In this document: one piece after another, positions 1 through 5,239 of the stretch
Layout of the letters: the number at the start of each line of letters is the position of its first letter
How positions within the stretch are numbered: the stretch's first letter is position 1
NCBI GenBank assembly: GCA_013329925.1
Contig: DUJK01000166.1
Location: 1-5,239, forward strand
Origin: Candidatus Poseidoniaceae archaeon
GTDB lineage: Archaea; Thermoplasmatota; Poseidoniia; Poseidoniales; Poseidoniaceae
Length of the DNA: 5,239 nucleotides
Direction of reading: 5' to 3'
The notes under the pieces: generated by a model
Databases searched by the model: none
The model's input: only the letters and a program-made list of their open reading frames with translations
What the model was told of the DNA's origin: nothing
Position numbers and translations under genes: made by a program

Positions 1-944
1 TCTTGTTCTAATATCAATTCAACACCATCGCCAAGCATTACTGCATCTGGCAGAGATTGGAGAATTTTAATCCTAATCATTCCATCTTCTTTAGGCTCTT
101 GACTGTCTTCTATCTCCTCAGGAATTGCCTCAGCAAATTCAGTTATTTTGCTCGTTTTCGTTTTTGAAGGCGCTAATTCCATTGCCGCCATGTGTTTTTC
201 GTCATCTGTTTTATTCGATATTGGCGGTTTAGCAACCGTAATTGCTTTGTTGACATCTTCCGCCAGGTCAGATTTGACATATTCATCGATGTCGGGCCAT
301 TCTTCATTGTACATCCGATCTTCTTCATCATATTGTGAATCTTCTACTTCGATTACCGGCTCATTATCTTCGATGACTAGTTCTGGTGGCATTTGCCCTG
401 TTAAGCCTTCAGGACTTTCAATAAATGAATCTAATTGGGTTGTTCCCGGAGAATGCTTTCGCTTTGCTGAAAGGCCTTCTCCCAAAATCCCTTTTTGCAT
501 TGACTCCCAATCAACAGTCTTTTTGAAGCGGTCCATTTGTGTTACAATTCCGTTGTAAAACGCTTTTTCTGCTGGGTCATGGCGTTGCCAATCCATTGGG
601 GGTAAATCTTGACTTGTCCCCATTTGCGCATCAATTCTAAGAGATTGTGTTGCTAGATATTGCATCATGGTAACTAGCCGTTTACGAGATAATTCAGATG
701 CAATACGACGAATATTTGCCTGCCTCTTCTGTTCATTTTGAAGTCTAAGGCCAGTGATGCCATTCATAATCATATCCTGAATGTTTGAATCGATATCTGC
801 CAGTAATTTACCCACCATTTCCCAAAAATTTTGACGTGGTAGTGAGACCGGCATATGTCTTGATGCTTGTTGTCTTCTAGTGGCAAATAACTCCTCTTCA
901 ATATCGCGCGCTTGAGTCGCATCGAGATATCTGCCGCCCGCCAT
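1..944 (-). CDS. Archaeal GINS replication complex subunit, Gins51/Gins15-type (C-terminus cut by window edge)
   Basis: Probable subunit of the archaeal GINS complex, which joins MCM and a Cdc45/RecJ-like protein in the replicative helicase. 314 complete codons are visible. Residues about 11-145 look like the helical GINS A domain: a charged stretch (EEELFATRRQQ), a helix around FWEMVGKLLADI (40-51), then the Asn/Arg-rich helix NEQKRQANIRR...SRKR (70-89) typical of GINS, and a DPAEKAFYNGIV segment (123-134). Residues about 150-288 form a long, acidic, probably disordered linker. At 289 a beta segment begins (MIRIKILQSLPD...GDGVEL) that resembles the start of the GINS B domain. The A-then-B order points to Gins51 rather than Gins23. 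The start is firm: an in-frame TAA lies at 954-956, four codons upstream, and no other start codon falls between it and ATG 944. The family call rests on motif recognition without an alignment. The gene is divergent from the surface-protein gene. Confidence 0.68.
   Translation of the reverse strand, partial: MAGGRYLDATQARDIEEELFATRRQQASRHMPVSLPRQNFWEMVGKLLADIDSNIQDMIMNGITGLRLQNEQKRQANIRRIASELSRKRLVTMMQYLATQSLRIDAQMGTSQDLPPMDWQRHDPAEKAFYNGIVTQMDRFKKTVDWESMQKGILGEGLSAKRKHSPGTTQLDSFIESPEGLTGQMPPELVIEDNEPVIEVEDSQYDEEDRMYNEEWPDIDEYVKSDLAEDVNKAITVAKPPISNKTDDEKHMAAMELAPSKTKTSKITEFAEAIPEEIEDSQEPKEDGMIRIKILQSLPDAVMLGDGVELILEQ
420..443 (-). other. PIP-box-like motif in the GINS linker (residues 168-175, TTQLDSFI)
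   Basis: Just after the helical domain the GINS-like protein has a basic patch (AKRKH, 160-164) followed by TTQLDSFI. This resembles the PCNA-interacting consensus Q-x-x-L-x-x-F-F: the L and first F are in register, while the leading Q is replaced by T and the last aromatic by I. It lies in a predicted flexible region, where PIP boxes usually sit. The match is degenerate, so PCNA or another clamp-like partner is only suggested. Confidence 0.3.
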
Positions 945-950
945 AACACG

Positions 951-955
951 TCCTT
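951..955 (-). promoter_or_regulatory. Ribosome binding site of the GINS-like gene
   Basis: On the minus strand AAGGA lies 6 nt before ATG 944. The longer run AAGGACGTG (947-955) matches the expected archaeal anti-SD complement AAGGAGGTG at 8 of 9 positions. It supports the chosen start but is weaker than the GAGGTG site of the divergent gene. Confidence 0.5.
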
Positions 956-1010
956 AATTATGAAAGGACTTGAACATTAATATTGAAACAACTCATCAAC
1001 TGGTTCATAA

Positions 1011-1045
1011 TCAAAGACCTCACCTCGCGGAGCGAGGTGCTTTGA
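1011..1045 (+). promoter_or_regulatory. Hairpin sequestering the Shine-Dalgarno site of the surface-protein gene
   Basis: CACCTCGC (1021-1028) and GCGAGGTG (1032-1039) are perfectly complementary around a GGA loop, giving an 8-bp, mostly G-C stem. TCAAAG (1011-1016) also pairs with CTTTGA (1040-1045), extending the structure by 6 bp with a 4-nt bulge (ACCT, 1017-1020) on the 5' side. The 3' arm contains the whole SD and the spacer nearly up to ATG 1047. The 5' arm carries ACCTCACCTC (1017-1026), two tandem copies of an SD-complementary 5-mer, so a slipped alternative pairing is possible. As RNA this would hide the ribosome site; as DNA the palindrome could be an operator. Structure is seen directly, role is inferred. 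Confidence 0.6.
1034..1039 (+). promoter_or_regulatory. Shine-Dalgarno site (GAGGTG) that decides start 1047
   Basis: GAGGTG is a 6-nt match to the complement of the conserved archaeal 16S 3' end (CACCTCC). It stands 7 nt before ATG 1047, a standard spacing. The other in-frame ATGs (1062, 1089, 1113, 1116, 1224) have no comparable site, so this one favours 1047 as the start. Confidence 0.6.
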
Positions 1046-1046
1046 A

Positions 1047-1163
1047 ATGACTGACGGGTTGATGTTGAAAAATTCTTCAATACAGCACATGCGAGTCATA
1101 ATTCTAACGTTGATGATGGTATTAGCTCCACTAACTTCCAGTTTTAGCAATTCTGTTTCTGCA
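1047..1163 (+). other. Signal peptide of the surface protein (residues 1-39)
   Basis: The n-region holds K8 and R16, followed by the hydrophobic core VIILTLMMVLAPL (17-29). A polar c-region ends in SVSA, fitting AxA-like cleavage before W40 (WDSGAENNW). There is no lipobox cysteine, so this looks like a Sec signal peptidase I substrate, not a lipoprotein. Starting at M15 (nt 1089) would leave a compact 25-residue signal peptide, so the signal does not by itself settle the start. Confidence 0.8.
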
Positions 1164-4100
1164 TGGGATAGTGGAGCAGAGAATAATTGGTCAAGACAGG
1201 TAACCTTGGATTTAGCAGACAATATGACTTATGTTAACACCACAATGTATGATGTTTTCCAAGTCCCCAGTAATCACACCATCACCCAGGCAAACCTTGG
1301 ATTGTCAAATTATTGGAATGAGGTGAATTACTCGAACACCAGTTTTGGAACTGGTACACAAAATGAATGGAATGGGACCAGTCATAATACTGAACCTGAT
1401 GAAAACACCGGCGATCTTAGGCTGTTGAAAACTAATTCTTTGAACCAAATTAATGACTTTGAAACGGTTTCAAGTGTTCCAGGCAACGGTTGGTTGGCAA
1501 ATGGTATGAATAGCAGTATTTGGACGGTCATTGAAAACAACTCAAATCTCAACTCACAATCCAATATGCAGTTACCAAATAGTGGCTACCAAAACTCATC
1601 CTTCTTGGGTACTTTTGGTAATGGTGATCTTCCATCAAATACCCAAACATGTATCAGAAGTCCAATCATTAACGTGCCAAGAATAATTCTAAATTACTCA
1701 ATAACGTTTCAACATTGGCTAGCTATGGATTCATCAGATTCTGTTTGGGTTGAATATTTGAGCGAGAATAATGTTTGGACATCATTACCTTCTGGTTTAA
1801 ACGGCGGCGTTGATCATTGGTCAGGGCAGACAACTGATTGGCAATCGGTCAATATTAGCCTTGATGGATTGCTTTCACAAAACCAATCAAGTACTTATTT
1901 TCAATTCTGTTTACTAACTAGTGATGTGATCTTACCTAGAGGAGGATGGTTTATCGATGAATTATTAATTTATAATCAGGGAGATAAAAAAGGCTCATGG
2001 TTTCATGGTAACTTCACCGGGGATTATTTACCAAATGCGTTATCAAGTCTAATTTTCCCAGTCAATTTCTCAAACTTCCCCTATGCTGATGAGATTGAAA
2101 TTAATATTAACTGGGATATTCAAGGTTATCTCTATGATTATCTGATGGTAGACTTCTCAGTTGACAATGGCACAACTTGGACCTCAATTTCAGGTACCTA
2201 TGGAATACCAGGATTGGGCATTACTTACAATGGCAATTTCTTCTATGCTGAATCAAGAGGTTGGATACCAATCTATCTTGGCATAAATCACAACTTTTCT
2301 GCCTCAGGGGGCCTCAATCATACGTTACTGAAGTTTACCGTACATACAAATCTTCAGCATAACCATGGTGGTTCTGTCTCGTCAGGATGGGAAGGCATCG
2401 CAATTGATGAAATTGTCTTCCATCATCAACGAGGGACTAATTTAGCCCAAAGCACAGATTTCAAAGATTTCAATAATCCACCAAATACCTTTGTTGATTC
2501 ACCTGATGGCTGGTTATCGAATGGTTCTGCAACACTAAATCAATGGCAATGGACTAATCAGATGGGCCTAAATTCCCAAGATTCAATCAGTTTCAATTTC
2601 AATAGTTTCGCTGCCCTACCATCAGGTTGGTCGGTTTCGGCCCAAGATTCTAATCAATGGGAATATGGTGAAATCCCTAGTAATGCTATTTACGGTCCTG
2701 ATGCATGGCATTCAGGTGACTATGGATTTGGTATCGCCTTAGATGGTAAATATTCTAATGAAATGTTAACGCATTTGTATTCTCCAGAGTATAGCCTACC
2801 AGAAAATTCAACCTCAAGACTAACCTTTAGAAGTTGGGTTTGCACTGAAGCCAATTGGGATGGAGGAGCAGTATCTGCTTCTACAGATGGTGGAATTAAT
2901 TGGTGGTTCCTGCCTGCAACTCTAGGTAGTTTTCACGATCAACTCTCGACAGTAAATTCTAATTCTCCATTTTTTAATGAAGGTATTTTTGATGGTTCGA
3001 CAGTTGGTAATAATTGTCAAAACTCTACCCGACCATTTGATTTGAAGCAATATGATGTGTCTAATTTATCTGGCAATGATATCCGGTTCAAGTATTCATT
3101 TTTCTCTGACCAACTTATTGAATTGGACGGTTGGTACCTAGATGATGCAGGAATTGAAATTGATGTGTACCAAGATTCCGGTACTTGGATTTCACCGCCG
3201 ATTTATCCAGATGATGAATTTGGTTGGGGGCAGTTAGACGGGTTTGTTAATCAACCAGAAGGAACGAATGTCAAATTTACAATAATCGATAACGCCAATG
3301 GTCAAGTTATTCCTGGGTATTCAAACCGTTCACTGCCAATTAACATAAACCTAAATTCACAGGAAATAACTTCAATCAAGGTAAGAGTCAATTTTTCCAG
3401 CACTAATCCATACCTTACGTCTTCAGTTGAACGACTAGAAATTGGTGCAAATTCTTTCATTGATTGGTATCACTTGAAAAACGGAGCCTATTCAGTGGAA
3501 AACTTTTCTGAATTCTATTTAGCGGGCGACAATAATATACTAACCAAATCTCAATCCACAATCAATTTTGACACTAATACTGTTTGTCCATTCTCATCAG
3601 CAACAGTAATCGAGAATGGCGAAAATATAACTCAAACCTCACAAATATTTGATCAATCAATTCAAATCTCTTCCGATGTTACAGAGTATCAAGAATCTAG
3701 TATCCCAACTCTTAGTGATAATCTAAGTTTATCAATTGATACCACTGGCTCGATACAGAAAGTAGTATATCAGCCTAAATGTGTGTTGTCATCAAAACAA
3801 ATCGAGGTAAAACTTGGTGATGATTTGGATGAGTTATTTACCCTCTCAAATCATGCTTTTAACCCAAGTATTGCGAGTACAAATTCATTCACCAGTGTAT
3901 CAGTTAATGGCTCTAGCATACTGCCCGATAATAACGGTTCATACTCGCTAAATTTGCTACCAGGCCAAATAGCAAACCTCAGCTATCAGATAATGACTTT
4001 TGATAATAGCATGATTAATTTAGATAATCAATTGATTAATCTAGACCTGAGTGTTGATTCATTAACTCAAGGACACCTATCTGCTTCACAATTTTCTGAT

Positions 4101-5239
4101 TTGTCCTATGGCACTGGATTGACAATTTCAGCACTTCAATCATTTACCGATTGTCCGTCTAAATCCTTTGACAATGGAATGCTTGGCATTGATATGGGGA
4201 TCGCAAACTGCACAATTTCACTAACTTCAACCACTGATGCAACGATTAAACTAAACAATTTCTTGGCAATTTCACCTTTGGCTGAAATAATCACTAACCT
4301 GTCGACTAGCCAGTTAAATCAAGCCAAAGATCAGCATCCAGACAATGGTAATCACGCACTTCTTGAAATCCCAATTCATGTAAATAGCGAGTTTGGTAAA
4401 GTCTCGACTCAACTCAACTATACCTCATATTTGCATCAAATTGATCGTATCGAAAATATTGACAAAACGCAGTGGTTACCAAATACGGATTTGACCTTAC
4501 AAACCTCACATATACGATTCGATCCTATTACGATGAGTGAGATAGGCTATGGCTTTGACAAAATCACCCTTGCTGCCGCGGTAGAACTGGGTGATTCTGA
4601 GTTTATTATCGAAGTGAATGATCTGTATTCAACCCCCCAATTCACCGTAGTTAGTGGCGGTGAAAAAGTTTCAATCAATAATATCAACTCTAATGTTTCA
4701 TGTTTCGAAGGTTACTGTATGATTAATTGGACTATTACTAGTAGTTGGCAACTAGATGATATTGATGATGTCAATTGGCTAATATCCTCTACCGATTTTG
4801 AAGGTCTAGTTACCGGACCTACGGTGCTTAAAAGGCAGACACAATTTAATGAGATTGAAAATGATTTAGAGATTTTTGATTTATCGGTAAGTGATTCAGA
4901 CTCAAGAGTGATTAGCGACTGGACCAGTTCAAGTTGGCCATATCGACTTAACAGCCAAGAAATATTATCAGTACATGGCAAGGTTAGATTTCAAGGGGTT
5001 ACTGACGGGTTGATAAATTCAGGAGACGCAGAGGTTGCCATAATTCTTACAGCAGTTCCTTCGTCAAATCTATCTGGCGGTGTTGATGAGTGGGACGGCG
5101 AACAAATAAATTGGTCACAATCATGGAATGTAGAAGTCGGTCAAGATGGTAAATTCACCATCGAGATTAGTACTCCAAGCAAGCATGAAGTCCCAACTAA
5201 TACCACTCTGAAATTACATACGCGGTTATCTCGCTTGGG
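1047..5239 (+). CDS. Large secreted multi-domain surface protein with MAM-like repeats (3' end beyond window)
   Basis: One open frame of 1397 complete codons with no stop at the right edge. Residues 1-39 are a Sec-type signal peptide; the rest looks extracellular and beta-rich. Regions in order: N-terminal beta domain (about 40-135); three MAM-like or lectin-like modules (136-311, 316-462, 516-705), each with an SxDxGxxW-type strand and closing with a W-x-x-D-[ED] motif; a discoidin-like sandwich (about 706-800, from GTWISPP to ERLEIG); an unassigned region (801-1218); a W/DD/ENDLE block (1219-1308); and an Ig-like or carboxypeptidase-regulatory-like domain (1309 onward). It is rich in N, S, T, D and Q and poor in K and R, with over 30 N-x-S/T sequons and ten cysteines that fall in local pairs. 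No catalytic motif was recognised, so adhesion, envelope structure or binding of polymers is only inferred. Start 1047 is chosen for its SD; 1062 and 1089 also give intact signal peptides. The frame is open back to a stop at 1008-1010. Confidence 0.9.
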   Translation, partial: MTDGLMLKNSSIQHMRVIILTLMMVLAPLTSSFSNSVSAWDSGAENNWSRQVTLDLADNMTYVNTTMYDVFQVPSNHTITQANLGLSNYWNEVNYSNTSFGTGTQNEWNGTSHNTEPDENTGDLRLLKTNSLNQINDFETVSSVPGNGWLANGMNSSIWTVIENNSNLNSQSNMQLPNSGYQNSSFLGTFGNGDLPSNTQTCIRSPIINVPRIILNYSITFQHWLAMDSSDSVWVEYLSENNVWTSLPSGLNGGVDHWSGQTTDWQSVNISLDGLLSQNQSSTYFQFCLLTSDVILPRGGWFIDELLIYNQGDKKGSWFHGNFTGDYLPNALSSLIFPVNFSNFPYADEIEININWDIQGYLYDYLMVDFSVDNGTTWTSISGTYGIPGLGITYNGNFFYAESRGWIPIYLGINHNFSASGGLNHTLLKFTVHTNLQHNHGGSVSSGWEGIAIDEIVFHHQRGTNLAQSTDFKDFNNPPNTFVDSPDGWLSNGSATLNQWQWTNQMGLNSQDSISFNFNSFAALPSGWSVSAQDSNQWEYGEIPSNAIYGPDAWHSGDYGFGIALDGKYSNEMLTHLYSPEYSLPENSTSRLTFRSWVCTEANWDGGAVSASTDGGINWWFLPATLGSFHDQLSTVNSNSPFFNEGIFDGSTVGNNCQNSTRPFDLKQYDVSNLSGNDIRFKYSFFSDQLIELDGWYLDDAGIEIDVYQDSGTWISPPIYPDDEFGWGQLDGFVNQPEGTNVKFTIIDNANGQVIPGYSNRSLPININLNSQEITSIKVRVNFSSTNPYLTSSVERLEIGANSFIDWYHLKNGAYSVENFSEFYLAGDNNILTKSQSTINFDTNTVCPFSSATVIENGENITQTSQIFDQSIQISSDVTEYQESSIPTLSDNLSLSIDTTGSIQKVVYQPKCVLSSKQIEVKLGDDLDELFTLSNHAFNPSIASTNSFTSVSVNGSSILPDNNGSYSLNLLPGQIANLSYQIMTFDNSMINLDNQLINLDLSVDSLTQGHLSASQFSDLSYGTGLTISALQSFTDCPSKSFDNGMLGIDMGIANCTISLTSTTDATIKLNNFLAISPLAEIITNLSTSQLNQAKDQHPDNGNHALLEIPIHVNSEFGKVSTQLNYTSYLHQIDRIENIDKTQWLPNTDLTLQTSHIRFDPITMSEIGYGFDKITLAAAVELGDSEFIIEVNDLYSTPQFTVVSGGEKVSINNINSNVSCFEGYCMINWTITSSWQLDDIDDVNWLISSTDFEGLVTGPTVLKRQTQFNEIENDLEIFDLSVSDSDSRVISDWTSSSWPYRLNSQEILSVHGKVRFQGVTDGLINSGDAEVAIILTAVPSSNLSGGVDEWDGEQINWSQSWNVEVGQDGKFTIEISTPSKHEVPTNTTLKLHTRLSRL
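1452..1979 (+). other. MAM-like module 1 of the surface protein (residues 136-311)
   Basis: The module opens with NDFETVSSVPGNGW, typical of jelly-roll modules that begin F-[DE]-x...P-x-G-W. It contains the strand VEYLSENNVWTSL (235-247) and closes with GGWFIDELLIY (299-309). C202 (TCIRSP) and C288 (FQFC) could form a disulfide. The fold assignment rests on motif recognition; related modules occur in secreted peptidases and adhesins, usually as binding or structural units. Confidence 0.55.
1992..2432 (+). other. MAM-like module 2 of the surface protein (residues 316-462)
   Basis: Shorter, cysteine-free copy of the same module. VDFSVDNGTTWTSI (368-381) matches the central strand, and WEGIAIDEIVF (448-458) matches the closing strand with the D-E pair kept. 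The opening part (GSWFHGNFTG) differs from the F-x-x-L-P-x-G-W opening of the other two, so this copy is either divergent or degenerate at its N-terminal edge. Confidence 0.5.
2592..3161 (+). other. MAM-like module 3 of the surface protein (residues 516-705)
   Basis: This is the most canonical copy. It has FNSFAALPSGW (518-528), WEYGEIP (538-544), an LDGKYSN turn followed by LYSPEYSLP, DGGAVSASTDGGINWWFL (605-622), and the closing LDGWYLDDAGIEI (693-705). The aspartate- and glycine-rich turns could bind calcium, as in related jelly-roll folds. C599 and C657 are a likely disulfide pair. Confidence 0.62.
3162..3446 (+). other. Discoidin-like beta-sandwich segment of the surface protein (residues about 706-800)
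   Basis: The segment runs from SGTWISPPI (711-719) through GWGQLDGF and an IDNANGQVIPGYSN turn to an ELxxIxxIKVRV-like strand and VERLEIG (794-800). This order, with a GTW-SPxI start and a final xxLxIG strand, recalls discoidin-like or carbohydrate-binding sandwich domains next to MAM-like modules. The assignment is tentative. Confidence 0.4.
3447..4700 (+). other. Unassigned beta-rich region of the surface protein (residues 801-1218)
   Basis: About 418 residues in which I recognise no family. Visible features are alternating hydrophobic and polar strands, a possible disulfide pair C847/C912, a second pair C1036/C1055 bracketing a short loop, and an Ig-like stretch SVNGSSILPDNNGSYSLNLL (positions about 963-982). 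Several strand blocks end in aspartate-containing turns. It probably contains two to four beta domains whose borders cannot be set by eye. Confidence 0.4.
4002..4043 (+). repeat. In-frame 21-nt tandem repeat (DNSMINL / DNQLINL)
   Basis: Two adjacent 21-nt units (4002-4022 and 4023-4043) match at 16 of 21 positions and encode DNSMINL (986-992) and DNQLINL (993-999). A looser third unit, DLSVDSL, follows. It probably arose by local slippage in the unassigned region of the surface protein. Confidence 0.45.
4701..4970 (+). other. Conserved-looking W/DD/ENDLE block of the surface protein (residues 1219-1308)
   Basis: The block starts with a tight cysteine pair, CFEGYC (1219-1224). It continues with INWTITSSWQLDDIDDVNW (1226-1244), then a GLVTGPTVL turn, EIENDLE (1269-1275), and SDSDSRVISDW followed by a proline-containing strand. 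I associate this tryptophan- and Asp-rich pattern, placed just before an Ig-like domain, with large secreted proteins of Marine Group II archaea. That is recognition from memory and was not checked by a search. Confidence 0.4.
4971..5239 (+). other. Ig-like / carboxypeptidase-regulatory-like domain (residues 1309-1397, incomplete)
   Basis: VHGKVRFQGVTDGLINSGDAEV... reads as the first strands of a seven-stranded sandwich (GxVxFxG then VxVxLxA). The later VGQDGKFTIEISTPS (about 1367-1381) is the usual D-G-x-F turn and strand of such domains. The window ends inside or just after it. Such domains often occur in tandem, so more copies may follow. Confidence 0.45.

Larger units (their letters stand above)
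945..1046. promoter_or_regulatory. Divergent intergenic/promoter region between the GINS-like and surface-protein genes
   Basis: About 102 bp separate the two divergent starts. The AT-rich element TTAATATT (977-984) is nearly palindromic and could serve as a TATA box in either direction. Read to the right, a start of transcription about 25 nt away would fall near 1005-1010, just before the hairpin. Read to the left, it would fall near 953-957, giving a very short leader for the GINS-like gene. A second AT-rich stretch lies at 954-963. No experimental start is known, and archaeal TATA boxes cannot be assigned firmly by eye. Confidence 0.35.
989..1067. repeat. Extended imperfect inverted repeat centred on about 1030
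   Basis: Beyond the perfect hairpin, the arms stay similar for nearly 40 bp. The left arm 989-1028 and the reverse complement of 1032-1067 share CAAC, ATCAAC, TCA, TCAAAG and CACCTCGC in the same order, with small indels (TC at 993-994, ACCT at 1017-1020). CATCAAC (994-1000) is the exact complement of GTTGATG (1058-1064). The repeat spans the intergenic region and the first codons of the surface-protein gene. Confidence 0.5.

Noticed and set aside
148..558. Plus-strand 136-codon frame
   Set aside because: It is antisense to the GINS-like gene; its serine-rich translation is typical of the complement of an acidic coding region.
1012..1044. Rho-independent-style terminator
   Set aside because: The hairpin has no following T-run on either strand, and no gene ends next to it. 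Its overlap with an SD and start codon fits translational control better.
977..1222. Minus-strand 81-codon frame ending 32 nt before the GINS start
   Set aside because: It overlaps the signal peptide and N-terminus of the long plus-strand gene on the opposite strand. It also runs through the inverted repeat and shows no recognisable domain. The plus-strand reading gives a textbook signal peptide, so I treat this frame as a shadow.
1224..1226. ATG 1224 as the start of the surface protein
   Set aside because: It would remove the signal peptide (hydrophobic core at nt 1095-1133) and has no SD, while the frame is open far upstream.
1382..1564. Minus-strand 60-codon frame
   Set aside because: It lies wholly antisense inside the surface-protein gene and has no supporting features.
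4712..4981. Minus-strand 89-codon frame
   Set aside because: It is antisense to the W/DD/ENDLE block of the surface protein; its leucine- and serine-rich translation reflects the complementary strand.
5001..5014. 14-nt exact repeat ACTGACGGGTTGAT shared with 1050-1063
   Set aside because: Both copies are in frame and encode TDGL, but the flanks do not match. With no further similarity it is most likely coincidence.

Overview
The window looks like chromosomal DNA from a marine planktonic archaeon. The best guess is the Poseidoniia (Marine Group II Euryarchaeota, possibly a relative). This rests on two things. The first is a minus-strand gene that reads as an archaeal GINS replication protein of the helical-domain-first (Gins51/Gins15) type. 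The second is a very long secreted plus-strand protein whose module order and signature motifs (MAM-like repeats, a W/DD/ENDLE block, an Ig-like fold) I associate with large surface proteins of that group. The DNA is AT-rich (roughly 40% G+C by eye). The lineage call is inference; no rRNA or other marker gene is present.

Layout. Positions 1-944 (minus) hold the N-terminal 314 residues of the GINS-like protein; its C-terminal beta domain is cut by the left edge. Positions 945-1046 are a divergent intergenic region with AT-rich promoter-like sequence and a striking inverted repeat. Positions 1047-5239 (plus) are one uninterrupted reading frame of 1397 complete codons, still open at the right edge. 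It encodes a signal peptide followed by a multi-domain extracellular beta-rich protein. The two genes are divergently transcribed and have no obvious shared function: one acts in chromosome replication, the other at the cell surface.

The most notable signal is at the junction. The only strong Shine-Dalgarno sequence for the surface protein (GAGGTG, 7 nt before ATG 1047) lies entirely in the 3' arm of a perfect 8-bp hairpin with a 3-nt loop. A second 6-bp stem extends it. The hairpin is the core of a longer imperfect inverted repeat (about 989-1067). This fits translational control by ribosome-site sequestration, a protein-binding operator between divergent genes, or both.

No tRNA, rRNA, CRISPR array, insertion sequence or terminator was seen. 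No gene ends inside the window, so no terminator is expected.
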